Assembly: GCA_019636095.1 (NCBI GenBank)
Contig: JAHBYF010000003.1
Coordinates: 527,705 to 591,704, forward strand
Direction of reading: 5' to 3'
From: Hyphomonadaceae bacterium
GTDB taxonomy: Bacteria; Pseudomonadota; Alphaproteobacteria; Caulobacterales; Aquidulcibacteraceae
DNA: 64,000 bases
Part shown: positions 35,701 through 44,423 of the stretch, piece by piece
Numbering within the stretch: position 1 is the stretch's first letter
Layout of the letters: every line of letters starts with the position of its first letter
Made by a program: the position numbers and the translations under genes
Notes under the pieces: model-generated
What the model saw: the letters and a program-made list of their open reading frames with translations, nothing else
Told to the model about the DNA's origin: nothing
Databases searched by the model: none

Positions 35701-37277
35701 TAATGCGAAAGCGGCCTGTTTTGCTCGGAGAGCACCGCAAGCGGCGCATCGTCTCCCATCGAACCGATGGCCTCCTTGCCGTCCTCCATCATGGGCTGAA
35801 GCAAGAGCTCCAAGTCTTCCATCGAGAAGCCTGCAGCAGTTTGCCGTTGCAGCAATTCGCGGCGATCGGAGAACAGGATTGTCTCCGGGCCTTCAAGCTT
35901 CCGATCAAGATCGATGACGTTATCGAGCCACTCGCGATAGGGATGCGCCTTCGCCAGTTCATCAACCAGCTCGTCGTGATGGAAGATTTCGCCCGCTTGC
36001 GTATCGATGGCGACCATTTGGCCGGCGCCGATGCGGCCGCGCTCAACGATGCGGCGATCATCGAGCGGGCACATGCCGGTTTCGGAGCCGACGGCGAGCA
36101 AACCATCTTCCGTTCGCGCGTAGCGCAACGGACGCAGGCCATTGCGGTCGAGACCAGCGACGGCCCAACGGCCATCGAACATCGCCAGCGCGGCGGGGCC
36201 ATCCCAAGGCTCCATTACGGCGTTGCAATAGGCGTAGAGCGCGCGATGCTCAGCCTTCATAGTGCGCGACTTCGCCCACGCCTCGGGGATTAGCAACGAC
36301 TTGGCCATCGGCGCGCTGCGCCCTGCCCGCACCAACACCTCGAACACATTATCGAGCGCGGCGGAATCCGAACCACTGGGCTGGATGATGGGTTTCACAT
36401 CGGCGTCTGCGTCACCGAAAGCGTCAGAAGCCATCGGAATTTCATGGCTCTTCATCCAATTGACGTTGCCCTTTAGCGTGTTGATCTCGCCATTGTGCGC
36501 GAGCATGCGGAACGGCTGCGCCAAGCGCCATTGAGGGAACGTGTTGGTGGAATAGCGCTGGTGATAAATCGCCACTGATGAGACGAAGCGCTCGTCACGC
36601 AAGTCCGGATAGAACGTATCGATCTGCGCAGCGAGGAACATGCCCTTGTAGACAAGCCGCTTTGCGGACAATGAGCAGACGTAGAGTTCGGTGACGTTGT
36701 CGCGCAGCGCGCGCTTTTCGATGCGACGGCGACAAATGAACAGGTCGCGGTCAACGATTTCAGCCGAGCGATCCAGGGGATCGTGGAGCAGGACTTGCTC
36801 GATCTCGGGACGTGTGGCGTTGGCCTTCTCGCCGATCTGGCTGATGTTCACCGGCACTTGCCGCCAGCCATAGAGGACAAAGCCGGCGCGGATGATTTCG
36901 CTCTCGACGATGACGCGCGCGCGTTCCTGGGCGCCGAGATCAAGGCGCGGCAGGAAAATTTGGCCAACGAAAATGTGACCATCCTTCGGTGTGTGCCCGG
37001 TGCGTGCGACGGCCTCGCGCAGGAAGTCTTGCGGCGCCTCGATCAAGACGCCGGCCCCATCGCCAGTCTTGCCGTCGGCATCCACCGCGCCACGGTGCCA
37101 AACAGCTTTCAGCGCCGCGATCGCCAGCGTGACGACTTCGCGGCGCGGCTTGCCATCGATCGCGGCGACGAGGCCAACACCGCACGCGTCACGCTCCTCG
37201 GCAGCGCGATAAAGACCATCGCGCTCCAGCTTGGCGCGCTCGCGTTCATAGCGCGCGATCTCTTCAAGACCGCTCAT
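32739..37277 (-). CDS. gltB: Glutamate synthase (NADPH) large subunit
   Basis: The 1,512-residue GltB with GltD converts 2-oxoglutarate and glutamine to two glutamates. It starts with a propeptide of about 31 residues and then the Ntn-amidotransferase nucleophile C32 in DACGVGLV. The central domain, FMN-binding synthase domain ([44 protein letters not shown]) and GXGXG helix domain ([35 protein letters not shown]) follow. A 3Fe-4S cysteine cluster is visible in [17 protein letters not shown]. Its ATG overlaps the gltD stop (ATGA). Confidence 0.98.
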   Translation of the reverse strand: [1512 protein letters not shown]

Positions 37278-38686
37278 TGTGCGGCGACCTTGGCTTGCGA
37301 CTGGATGTAGGCGTGCATGGCGTCTGCCGCGTCGCGGCCTTCACGAATAGCCCAGACAACCAACGACGCGCCGCGCACGATATCGCCGGCGGCATAGACC
37401 CCCGCTTCGTTGGTCGCGAATGAGAGCGGATCGGCCTTTACCGTGCCCCAGCGCGTGAGTTCGATATCCCAGCCGCTCAAATCCTCGGCGTCAAAGCCGA
37501 GCGCGGCGATGATGAGGTCGCCTGGAACTTCGTAGACGCTGTCAGGCTGCTCTTGCGGGGTCTGGCGGCCGCTTTCATCTGGCTGACCGAGCTGCATGCG
37601 TACGGCCTTCACCGCAGGTGATTTTCCTGCCCGCACGCTTTTGGGAGCCGCGAGCCAGTCGAAGGCGACGCCCTCTTCTTCCGCATGCGCGACCTCGCGT
37701 TGCGACCCGGGCATGTTCGCCCTGTCGCGGCGATAGAGGCAAGTGACGCTCTTGGCCCCTTGACGGCGCGCAGTGCGAACGCAGTCCATCGCGGTGTCGC
37801 CGCCGCCGATGACCACGACGCGGCGACCGCTAGCATTGAGAATGCCGCCGGCAAACTCGGGCACAGCGTCACCGAGGCCAACGCGATTAGCCGCAATCAG
37901 AAAGTCGAGCGCCTTCACCACCGAACGGTCATTCGGCGCATTGAGCGGCTTTGGTTTATAGACACCCGTTGCGATCAGCACAGCATCGTGCCTCGCGCGG
38001 AGGTCGGCGAAGCTGATGGTCTCGCCGACATTGCAGTTCAGTTCGAAGTTGACGCCGCCATCGATCAGACGTTGCGCGCGCCGTTGGACAACTTCTTTCT
38101 CGAGCTTGAAGTTCGGAATGCCATAGATCAGCAGCCCGCCGACGCGGTCGTGACGATCATAGACCGTCACTTGATAACCCCGTTGGCGCATACGCTCGGC
38201 GGCGGCGAGGCCAGCGGGACCAGCGCCAATGATGCCGACGCTCTCGCTGCGCTCGCTGCGCGGCGCCAACGGCTCGACCCAACCTTCGCGCCACGCCGTT
38301 TCAGTGAGGTACTTTTCCACAGCGCCGATCGTCACCGCGCCGTGTTCGCTCTGTTCGATCACGCAGGCGCCTTCGCAGAGGCGATCCTGAGGGCAAATCC
38401 GGCCACAAACCTCGGGCATCGAGTTCGTGGCTGCCGAAAGCTCATACGCGTCACGCAAACGTCCCTCGGCGGTGAGCCGCAACCAGTCGGGAATGTTGTT
38501 CTGGAGCGGGCAATGGGTTTGGCAGAACGGCACACCACACTGGGCGCAGCGCGAGGCCTGCTCGGCGGCCTTTTGCGCAATGAAGTCCGCGTAGATTTCA
38601 TGAAAATCGCCCGCGCGCGCCGTTGCGGGGCGCTTTTCGGGCATTTTTTGCCCGAAGGACACAAATTTTTGCATGCGTTCGGCCAC
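37274..38686 (-). CDS. gltD: Glutamate synthase small subunit
   Basis: The 470-residue subunit passes electrons from NADPH to GltB. It has an N-terminal domain with two cysteine groups for 4Fe-4S centres (CAQCGVPFCQTHCP and CGRICPQDRLCEGAC), FAD-binding IIGAGPAGLAAAERM and NADPH-binding VIGGGDTAMDCVRTARR. GTG 38686 is six bases after GGAGGG and is preferred to ATG 38674. The gene is divergent from uppP, sharing a 167-bp control region. Confidence 0.96.
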   Translation of the reverse strand: MAERMQKFVSFGQKMPEKRPATARAGDFHEIYADFIAQKAAEQASRCAQCGVPFCQTHCPLQNNIPDWLRLTAEGRLRDAYELSAATNSMPEVCGRICPQDRLCEGACVIEQSEHGAVTIGAVEKYLTETAWREGWVEPLAPRSERSESVGIIGAGPAGLAAAERMRQRGYQVTVYDRHDRVGGLLIYGIPNFKLEKEVVQRRAQRLIDGGVNFELNCNVGETISFADLRARHDAVLIATGVYKPKPLNAPNDRSVVKALDFLIAANRVGLGDAVPEFAGGILNASGRRVVVIGGGDTAMDCVRTARRQGAKSVTCLYRRDRANMPGSQREVAHAEEEGVAFDWLAAPKSVRAGKSPAVKAVRMQLGQPDESGRQTPQEQPDSVYEVPGDLIIAALGFDAEDLSGWDIELTRWGTVKADPLSFATNEAGVYAAGDIVRGASLVVWAIREGRDAADAMHAYIQSQAKVAAQ

Positions 38687-38853
38687 GAACGCCCTCCAAA
38701 TGGCGCAACAGCGGGAGATTGTTTCATTTTTCCGAGATTCTTCGCAAGTGCAAGAGAGCTGACCGGCCGGCACAGCTAAAACGCTGCTTTGCCGCTTCCA
38801 GGAGCGCGCGACGCACTCCAAGGTCCGCCCCGCACAAATTGGGGGCAAGCGCC

Positions 38854-39663
38854 TTGGACCTTCTCGATCTCGCACGCGCGGCGCTGCTCGGCATCCTGCA
38901 GGGGCTGACAGAGTTCTTGCCCGTCTCTTCAACAGCGCACCTGCTGATTGCGGAGAATCTCATCGGCTACGAGGATCCCAACAACGCCTTCGCCATCATG
39001 ATCCAGTTGGGGTCAATTCTTGCGGTGATGTGGCTCTACCGGCAGCGCATCTTCGATGTGGTCACCGGTCTGCCAACAAAGCCAGAAGCAAGGCGCTTTG
39101 CGCTGATGTTGTTTCTCGCCTTCTTGCCTGCGGTGGTGATCGGATTGTTTGCCGCCGACTATGTGAAGACGGTGCTGCAAGAAAGTGTGAGCGTGATTGC
39201 CTGGGCGCTGCTGATCGGCGGCGTAGCAATGTTGATTCTGGAGAAATTCCGTCCCACGCCGGAGGTCACCGATGCTGCCGAAACGCCGATTTGGCGCGCG
39301 GTTGCAGTTGGCTTCGCGCAATGCGTGGCGATGATCCCAGGCGTATCTCGCTCTGGCGCTACGATATACGGCGGCCTCCTCCTCGGATTGGATCGCCGCG
39401 CCGCGGCGGAGTTTTCCTTCTTCCTGGCGATGCCCACGATGGTTGCCGCGTTCGTCTATGACTTCATCAAAGTGAAAGACCACATCACAGCCGATCAGAC
39501 TGCCGAGATTGCAGTCGGCTTTGTGTTCGCCTTCTTGTCAGCGTGGTTCGTTGTGAAACCGTTCCTTGAATACGTGACGCGCGTGGGCTTCGGGCCATTT
39601 GCCTGGTATCGCATCGCCGCTGGCGCCGTGTTGTTGGGCGCACTGGCAATGGGGTGGTTGTGA
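38854..39663 (+). CDS. uppP: Undecaprenyl-diphosphatase
   Basis: The 269-residue polytopic membrane protein recycles the C55 lipid carrier for peptidoglycan and surface polysaccharides. Conserved motifs are GILQGLTEFLPVSSTAHLL near the N-terminus and MIPGVSRSGATIYGGLLLG near residue 160. About eight helices are expected. The preferred start is TTG 38854, eight bases after GGGGG; no ATG is available close to the family start. Confidence 0.95.
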   Translation: MDLLDLARAALLGILQGLTEFLPVSSTAHLLIAENLIGYEDPNNAFAIMIQLGSILAVMWLYRQRIFDVVTGLPTKPEARRFALMLFLAFLPAVVIGLFAADYVKTVLQESVSVIAWALLIGGVAMLILEKFRPTPEVTDAAETPIWRAVAVGFAQCVAMIPGVSRSGATIYGGLLLGLDRRAAAEFSFFLAMPTMVAAFVYDFIKVKDHITADQTAEIAVGFVFAFLSAWFVVKPFLEYVTRVGFGPFAWYRIAAGAVLLGALAMGWL

Positions 39664-39681
39664 CGAAACCCAAGTTGGCCT

Positions 39682-40377
39682 TTACGCGGGAGCGTTTCTT
39701 GCCCGGACCACACTGACAATCGCGGTCACCAGAAGCGCCAGCCACGCCACCGCAAAGCCCGCTGACATGATATTCGAAAACGCGACGTGATCGTAAGCCG
39801 CCGCCGCAACACCGAACGGCGGCAGCATCAAGATAGCCCCGAGGATGTAACGGGGCTTCTCCGACGCGTAGCAAATCCCCGCACAAAACACGGCGTGCGC
39901 AGCAAGTAGCGCAAATTTCGACCAAGCGCCGAGCTGAGAATATTGAAGAAGACCACGGGGTTCGTCGAGCGCGTGGGTGACGCCAAGCAAGGTCACGGTT
40001 TCAAGATAATCTCCCGCGGCCGCTAGCAGAGAAACGCCGATAGCCATGATCACGAGCGGACGCTGCCATGCGCCATCCGCCAAGAAGAGCGCCGCGCAGA
40101 TTCCGAACAATGTATAGGCGGGAATGAACGCCAATGTATCGAGATGATTGACCGCATCCATCGCGACGATGACAAGCGGACGACAGGCACTCTGAGGCTC
40201 GCCAAATATTGCAATGAGATCCCCCACGTTCCGGGCGAACTCGAACTGCACGACCGAACCGCGCTGCATGCACTCGCCAGCAGCCCCAACCTCCGGGAGC
40301 AGCGCGAACGCGAACGAAATTCCAAGTGTGACAAGGCCGGTGAGTACGGTGGCGATGGCCCAGGCGCGCGCGCTCAT
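39682..40377 (-). CDS. Polytopic membrane protein of unknown function
   Basis: The 231-residue protein has about six hydrophobic helices (WAIATVLTGLVTLGISFAFALL, FIPAYTLFGICAALFL, PLVIMAIGVSLLAAAGDYLET, FALLAAHAVFCAGICYA). Its ATG overlaps the stop of the NDUFA9-like gene (ATGA), so they are coupled. No family motif is recognised. Convergent with uppP. Confidence 0.7.
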   Translation of the reverse strand: MSARAWAIATVLTGLVTLGISFAFALLPEVGAAGECMQRGSVVQFEFARNVGDLIAIFGEPQSACRPLVIVAMDAVNHLDTLAFIPAYTLFGICAALFLADGAWQRPLVIMAIGVSLLAAAGDYLETVTLLGVTHALDEPRGLLQYSQLGAWSKFALLAAHAVFCAGICYASEKPRYILGAILMLPPFGVAAAAYDHVAFSNIMSAGFAVAWLALLVTAIVSVVRARNAPA

Positions 40378-41369
40378 GCGGGCTTTTGTTTGGTCTGGAA
40401 CTGCCCGTAGGGGCGGAAGCGCCAGAGGTATGAGGGCGCGATGGCTTCGACACTTTCCAGCGAGGTAACGCCAAGTTCCGTGATCGTGCGCGTGTTGGCG
40501 TCTGCTCCGACAACGTTGTCGCGCCGAAGCATAGTGACTTGGTCGCCAGTCAGCGGCGGATCCCACGGGAGCAATCCAAACACCCAATTCACAATCAGCC
40601 CGATCGGTTGGGCGATGACAGAGGCAAGTGGCAACATGAAGGGGCGCCGATCGGTCTCATCGCAGACAAGCTGCAGAACTTGCTTGAATGTGTAGACTTG
40701 CGGCCCTCCGAGTTCGTAGATGCGCCCCTGCGCCTCACGCATTCCGAGCGCCGCAACGACGGCGTCCGCGACATCCCCAACAAAGATCGGCTGAAGTCTG
40801 GTCTTTCCGCCGCCAATCAGGGGCATCGTCCCCAACATGCCGTGAAGCCAAGGATTCCGCGCCATCTCGGCAAAACGATTGAGGAACGTGTCCTCCGGCC
40901 CAAACACCACCGAGGGGCGCAGAATGGTGGCGGTCGGCACCGCCTCAAGGACTGCACGTTCGCCACGATACTTACTCCGCGCATAGCGCGCGCCTTTGGG
41001 TGCGGCGCCCAGCGCAGACATTTGGACAACGCGTTTGACGCCACGCTTGGCGGCGGCTTTGGCGATCGCTTGCGCAGCTTCGACGTTCAGCGTCTCAAAA
41101 TTCTGATTTCCCTTCTCGTACATCGTCGAGACGAGATTCACGACTGCGTGCGCCTCTTCGAGCGCCGCTTCGATAGATTGCGGAAAGCGCACGTTGGCTT
41201 GCACCAATTGCACCTGCCCGACATCGCCCATCACGCGCAGATCGGCGCCAAGATGGGGCCGGCGCATCGCGATGCGCACGCGGTATCCGCGCTTCGCCAG
41301 CGCGCGCACGACTTGTTTACCGATGAAGCCAGAACCGCCGAACACAACCACGAGATCGCCAGCACTCAT
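40374..41369 (-). CDS. NDUFA9-like NAD(P)-binding protein
   Basis: The 331-residue protein is an atypical short-chain dehydrogenase of the complex I NDUFA9 family. It has the glycine-rich nucleotide loop VVVFGGSGFIGKQVVRALAKRGYRVRIAMRR, then VNLVSTMYEKGNQNFETLNV, and SALGAAPKGARYARSKYRGE with the Y-x-x-x-K-like pair, plus LRPSVVFGPED. In alphaproteobacteria such proteins accompany respiratory complex I as an accessory subunit or serve as quinone-linked reductases. ATG 41369 has GGAG eight bases upstream. Confidence 0.85.
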   Translation of the reverse strand: MSAGDLVVVFGGSGFIGKQVVRALAKRGYRVRIAMRRPHLGADLRVMGDVGQVQLVQANVRFPQSIEAALEEAHAVVNLVSTMYEKGNQNFETLNVEAAQAIAKAAAKRGVKRVVQMSALGAAPKGARYARSKYRGERAVLEAVPTATILRPSVVFGPEDTFLNRFAEMARNPWLHGMLGTMPLIGGGKTRLQPIFVGDVADAVVAALGMREAQGRIYELGGPQVYTFKQVLQLVCDETDRRPFMLPLASVIAQPIGLIVNWVFGLLPWDPPLTGDQVTMLRRDNVVGADANTRTITELGVTSLESVEAIAPSYLWRFRPYGQFQTKQKPA

Positions 41370-41596
41370 GTGAAGCACTCCATCAGCGCGGGTTCAGAGC
41401 ACGTGCGCAACACTGGCAAGCTGAAGCTCGGAACCTTGTCGAGATGTGTCGCTATGAATGGTTCGACAGAAATTGGCAACTGCCCGGGAACCAGCGCGGC
41501 GCGACAGATTGGATCATGTTCCGAAGGAACGGTTCTTAAGCGCCGGATTTGAATCCTCATCAGGCCGAATGGCCCGAAAGCATCAAGGAAGGTACT

Positions 41597-42169
41597 ATGA
41601 AGAAACTTCTTGCAATGGCCGTCGCGGCGAGCGCGCTCGCCGTAGCTGCCCCCGCCGCAGCCCAGGCATGGCAGAGCATCAACCAGCGCCAACGCGACCT
41701 CGACGCGCGCATCGACGCTGGCGTTCGCTCCGGCGATTTGACACGCGGGGAAGCGGCGCGCCTTCGCGCCGAATTCAACGATCTTGCGCGTCTCGAGGCG
41801 CGCTATCGCTCGAGCTACGGATTGTCGGCGGCGGAGCGCCGGGATCTCGACACCCGCTTTGATCGTCTGAGCGCCCAGATTCGGTATGAACGTCACGACC
41901 GTCAGGAACGCAACGATCGTTGGGTCCCAATCAACCAACGTCAGCGCAATCTGGATGCTCGCATCGACGCTGGCGTTCGCTCCGGCCAACTGACACGCGC
42001 AGAAGCTTATCGCCTGCGTCGTGAATACGGCCAGATCGCGGCTCTTGAAGCGCGCTATCGCCGCAACGGACTTACAATTGCGGAACGGCGCGACCTTGAT
42101 CGCCGCTTTGATTATCTGAGCCGCCAGATTCAGGCGGAGCGCCATGATTGGGATCGCCGCCGCGGCTAA
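41597..42169 (+). CDS. Exported protein with two tandem copies of a ~75-residue helical domain
   Basis: The 190-residue protein has a signal peptide (MKKLLAMAVAASALAVAAPAAAQA) and then two similar units. Unit 1 begins SINQRQRDLDARIDAGVRSG (DNA from 41678) and unit 2 begins PINQRQRNLDARIDAGVRSG (from 41930). Each continues LTR-EA-RLR-E, LEARYR and a final AERRDLD-RFD-LS-QI-ER-D block. The high charge and heptad-like spacing suggest helical hairpins. AAGGAAGG precedes the ATG, and a strong terminator follows at 42203. Function unknown. Confidence 0.8.
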   Translation: MKKLLAMAVAASALAVAAPAAAQAWQSINQRQRDLDARIDAGVRSGDLTRGEAARLRAEFNDLARLEARYRSSYGLSAAERRDLDTRFDRLSAQIRYERHDRQERNDRWVPINQRQRNLDARIDAGVRSGQLTRAEAYRLRREYGQIAALEARYRRNGLTIAERRDLDRRFDYLSRQIQAERHDWDRRRG

Positions 42170-42202
42170 GCGGCGAGATTGCAATCCGGTAACGGCAATC
42201 GG

Positions 42203-42232
42203 AACCGCCGACGCCCACGCGTCGGCGGTTTT
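42203..42232 (+). terminator. Rho-independent terminator
   Basis: AACCGCCGACGC - CCAC - GCGTCGGCGGTT is a perfect 12-bp stem with a four-base loop, ending in TTTT. It ends the transcript of the tandem-repeat protein gene. Confidence 0.9.
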
Positions 42233-42261
42233 GCCATATCCTGGCCGCGTTGTAGCCGTTG

Positions 42262-42492
42262 ATGGCCAGCATGAGCCGTATGCAGACGACACGACTGCGC
42301 GAGAGCCACGCGCCGCTCCCTCGGCGCACCAAAATCGTCGACGCTGAGTACCAAGTGATAGCAAGGCCTACCGCGTGGCGCCGCGTGTTAGCCGCGCTCA
42401 CCGCTATATTCTGGGCTGCCGCGATCGGCTTTGCCGTGCCACAAATCTGGAACGCCGCAGTGCAGATTGGAGCTTTCTTCGCGGAGGGCTAG
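42262..42492 (+). CDS. Small single-span membrane protein
   Basis: The 76-residue frame has a charged N-terminus (RLRESHAPLPRRTKIVDAEYQVI) and one membrane helix (VLAALTAIFWAAAIGFAVPQIW). ATG codons at 42262, 42271 and 42280 are all possible; no strong ribosome-binding site separates them. It stands alone after a terminator and converges on yebC with an 18-bp gap. Family not recognised. Confidence 0.55.
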   Translation: MASMSRMQTTRLRESHAPLPRRTKIVDAEYQVIARPTAWRRVLAALTAIFWAAAIGFAVPQIWNAAVQIGAFFAEG

Positions 42493-42510
42493 CTCTAGGC
42501 AGCCGAGCAG

Positions 42511-43257
42511 CTACTGCGATAGCCTCGCCAACTCTTCGTCACTAATGTCTTCGTTCGAATAAACGTCCTGAACGTCGTCAAGATCATCGAGTTGATCGAG
42601 CAACTTCATCAGCGTCTCAGCCCCATAACCCTCGATAGGAATGGCGATATCGGTGCGCCATACGAATTTTGCGCTAGCTGGATCGCCGAACTTTTTGGCA
42701 AGATCTTGCGAGACCGGTGCGAGCGCATTCATCTCGCATGTCACCACGTGCTGCTCGCCTTCGACGGTGCAATCATCGGCGCCTGCTTCAATAGCCGCCT
42801 CAAGCATGGCGTCTTCTCCGGCAGCCTCCACCGGGTAGCGGATCTCGCCGACCTTGCGCCATGAATTCGAAACCGAATTGGATTCACCCAGATTCCCGCC
42901 ATGCTTGGCGAACGCCGAGCGAACTTCACCTGCCGTGCGGTTCTTGTTGTCGGTCAGGCATTCGACAATGACGCCGATACCGCCCGGGCCAAAACCCTCG
43001 TAGCGAATCTCATCGAGTTGCTCGGCGCCGACGCCAGAGCCCTTATCGACGGCGCGCTGGATGTTGTCCTTCGGCATATTGATCGCGCGGCCAGCGGCCA
43101 TCGCCCGGAAAAGACGCGGGTTGCCGTTCGGATCGACGCCACCGAGCTTTACCGCCGCCTGGATTTCGCGCGCGATCTTCGTGAATGCCTGGGCGCGCTT
43201 TTTATCCTGAGCGCCCTTGCGGTGCTGGATGTTCGCGAATTTTGAATGGCCTGCCAT
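42511..43257 (-). CDS. yebC: YebC/PmpR family transcriptional regulator
   Basis: The 248-residue protein begins MAGHSKFANIQHRKGAQDKKRAQ, the family hallmark, and contains PRLFRAMAAGRAINMPKDNIQRA and RYEGFGPGGIGVIVECLTDNKNRT. The family was named for DNA-binding regulation; recent work on YebC-type proteins also links them to translation of polyproline stretches. It stands alone on the minus strand. Confidence 0.95.
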   Translation of the reverse strand: MAGHSKFANIQHRKGAQDKKRAQAFTKIAREIQAAVKLGGVDPNGNPRLFRAMAAGRAINMPKDNIQRAVDKGSGVGAEQLDEIRYEGFGPGGIGVIVECLTDNKNRTAGEVRSAFAKHGGNLGESNSVSNSWRKVGEIRYPVEAAGEDAMLEAAIEAGADDCTVEGEQHVVTCEMNALAPVSQDLAKKFGDPASAKFVWRTDIAIPIEGYGAETLMKLLDQLDDLDDVQDVYSNEDISDEELARLSQ

Positions 43258-43367
43258 GGGCGGGGGTACTAGCCGGGGAGCCTCGCCGGCTCAAGCCGCT
43301 GCGGCGGTTTGGGATGTTTCGGGAAAGCCGTTTGCCACAGAGGGTGCAATCATGGAATTGAACACCC

Positions 43368-44423
43368 ATGAAGACAGCGCCGAAGAAATCAGGGCGCGGA
43401 GAAACCGCGCGCTGGGCCGATCTCCCAGAGGAAGACCTCCTGGACCTTCCCCTGAAGAATTTGAAAGTTCGCCTTGAGAGGACGTGGCTGGCCGACTGCC
43501 TGCGCGATGTGAACGCTGAGCTGAAATCGCGCAAAATCGCACTGAAGGTGCATGGCTGGCTCTCAGACGAGTGGTTCAGTCCAACGGAGACGCCCGGGGT
43601 GGCGTTCCCCTTCTATCTTGCGCATCCGCGTCTCCGGCGGCTGGAGCGCAAGATGATGCTGGAGGTTGAAGGCGGCAGCCGGCGCGAATGCATGCAGCTG
43701 CTGCGCCATGAAGCTGGCCACGTCGTCGAGTACGCTTTCGCGCTGCATAAGAGGAAGCGTTTTCAACGTTTGTTCGGCCGCGCAAACGATCGTTACCCGG
43801 ATCATTATCGCGCCGATCCAAACAGCAAGGCGCACGTCCAGCATCTGCGGCGCTGGTACGCACAATGTCACCCTGACGAAGACTTTGCGGAAACATTCGC
43901 CGTCTGGCTGACGCCGCGCTCTGGATGGAAGAAGCGCTACGCACAATGGCCCAAGGCTCTTGAGAAACTTGAGTATGTCGATGAACTGATGGCCGAACTT
44001 GCCGGTCAGAAGCCGCTACTTCAGAAACGCTTCGAAGTCGATGCGCTGCCGAAACTCAAAGGTACGTTGCGCGAGCACTATGAAGCTAAGCGCAAACGTT
44101 ACGCTATCGATGCGCCGCACGTGTTCGATCGCGAACTCCGCAAGATGTTTCCAGAAGATGTGCGTAAACCGAACGCACCCTACGCAAGTTCAATCATTCG
44201 TAAGAATCGGGCGAAGATTATTAGGGCGGTGGCGAAGCGAACGGGTGAGTTTCCTGTAGCGCTGGACGCGGCGATCGACGACATGATCACGCGCTCGAAG
44301 GCGTTGAAACTCCGTTCGCCGCGCACGGAAGCTACGGTGCGGGCTGAAATCACGACGATGTTGAGTTCCAAGGCGATCCATACGCACTACTCCACCACGC
44401 GTCGGCACTGGTTCGCCGTATGA
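43368..44423 (+). CDS. Putative zinc metallopeptidase (HExxH), coupled to an ATP-grasp gene
   Basis: The 351-residue protein contains HEAGHVVEYAF (H114, E115, H118) and a downstream glutamate in FAETFAVWLTP (E175). This is a gluzincin-like HExxH...E zinc site, and the name putative zinc-binding metallopeptidase fits. The N-terminus is acidic (DLPEEDLLDLPLK) and the C-terminal half is basic and helical (LREHYEAKRKRYAI, RKNRAKIIRAV). No signal peptide is present, so it is cytoplasmic. The TGA stop overlaps the ATG of the ATP-grasp gene (ATGA), tying the two together. Substrate unknown. Confidence 0.75.
   Translation: MKTAPKKSGRGETARWADLPEEDLLDLPLKNLKVRLERTWLADCLRDVNAELKSRKIALKVHGWLSDEWFSPTETPGVAFPFYLAHPRLRRLERKMMLEVEGGSRRECMQLLRHEAGHVVEYAFALHKRKRFQRLFGRANDRYPDHYRADPNSKAHVQHLRRWYAQCHPDEDFAETFAVWLTPRSGWKKRYAQWPKALEKLEYVDELMAELAGQKPLLQKRFEVDALPKLKGTLREHYEAKRKRYAIDAPHVFDRELRKMFPEDVRKPNAPYASSIIRKNRAKIIRAVAKRTGEFPVALDAAIDDMITRSKALKLRSPRTEATVRAEITTMLSSKAIHTHYSTTRRHWFAV

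Noticed and set aside
41518..41530. GTTCC-GAA-GGAAC as a stress-sigma (EcfG) promoter
   Set aside because: The GGAAC lacks a partner GTT at 16-17 bases, so the element was not annotated as a promoter.
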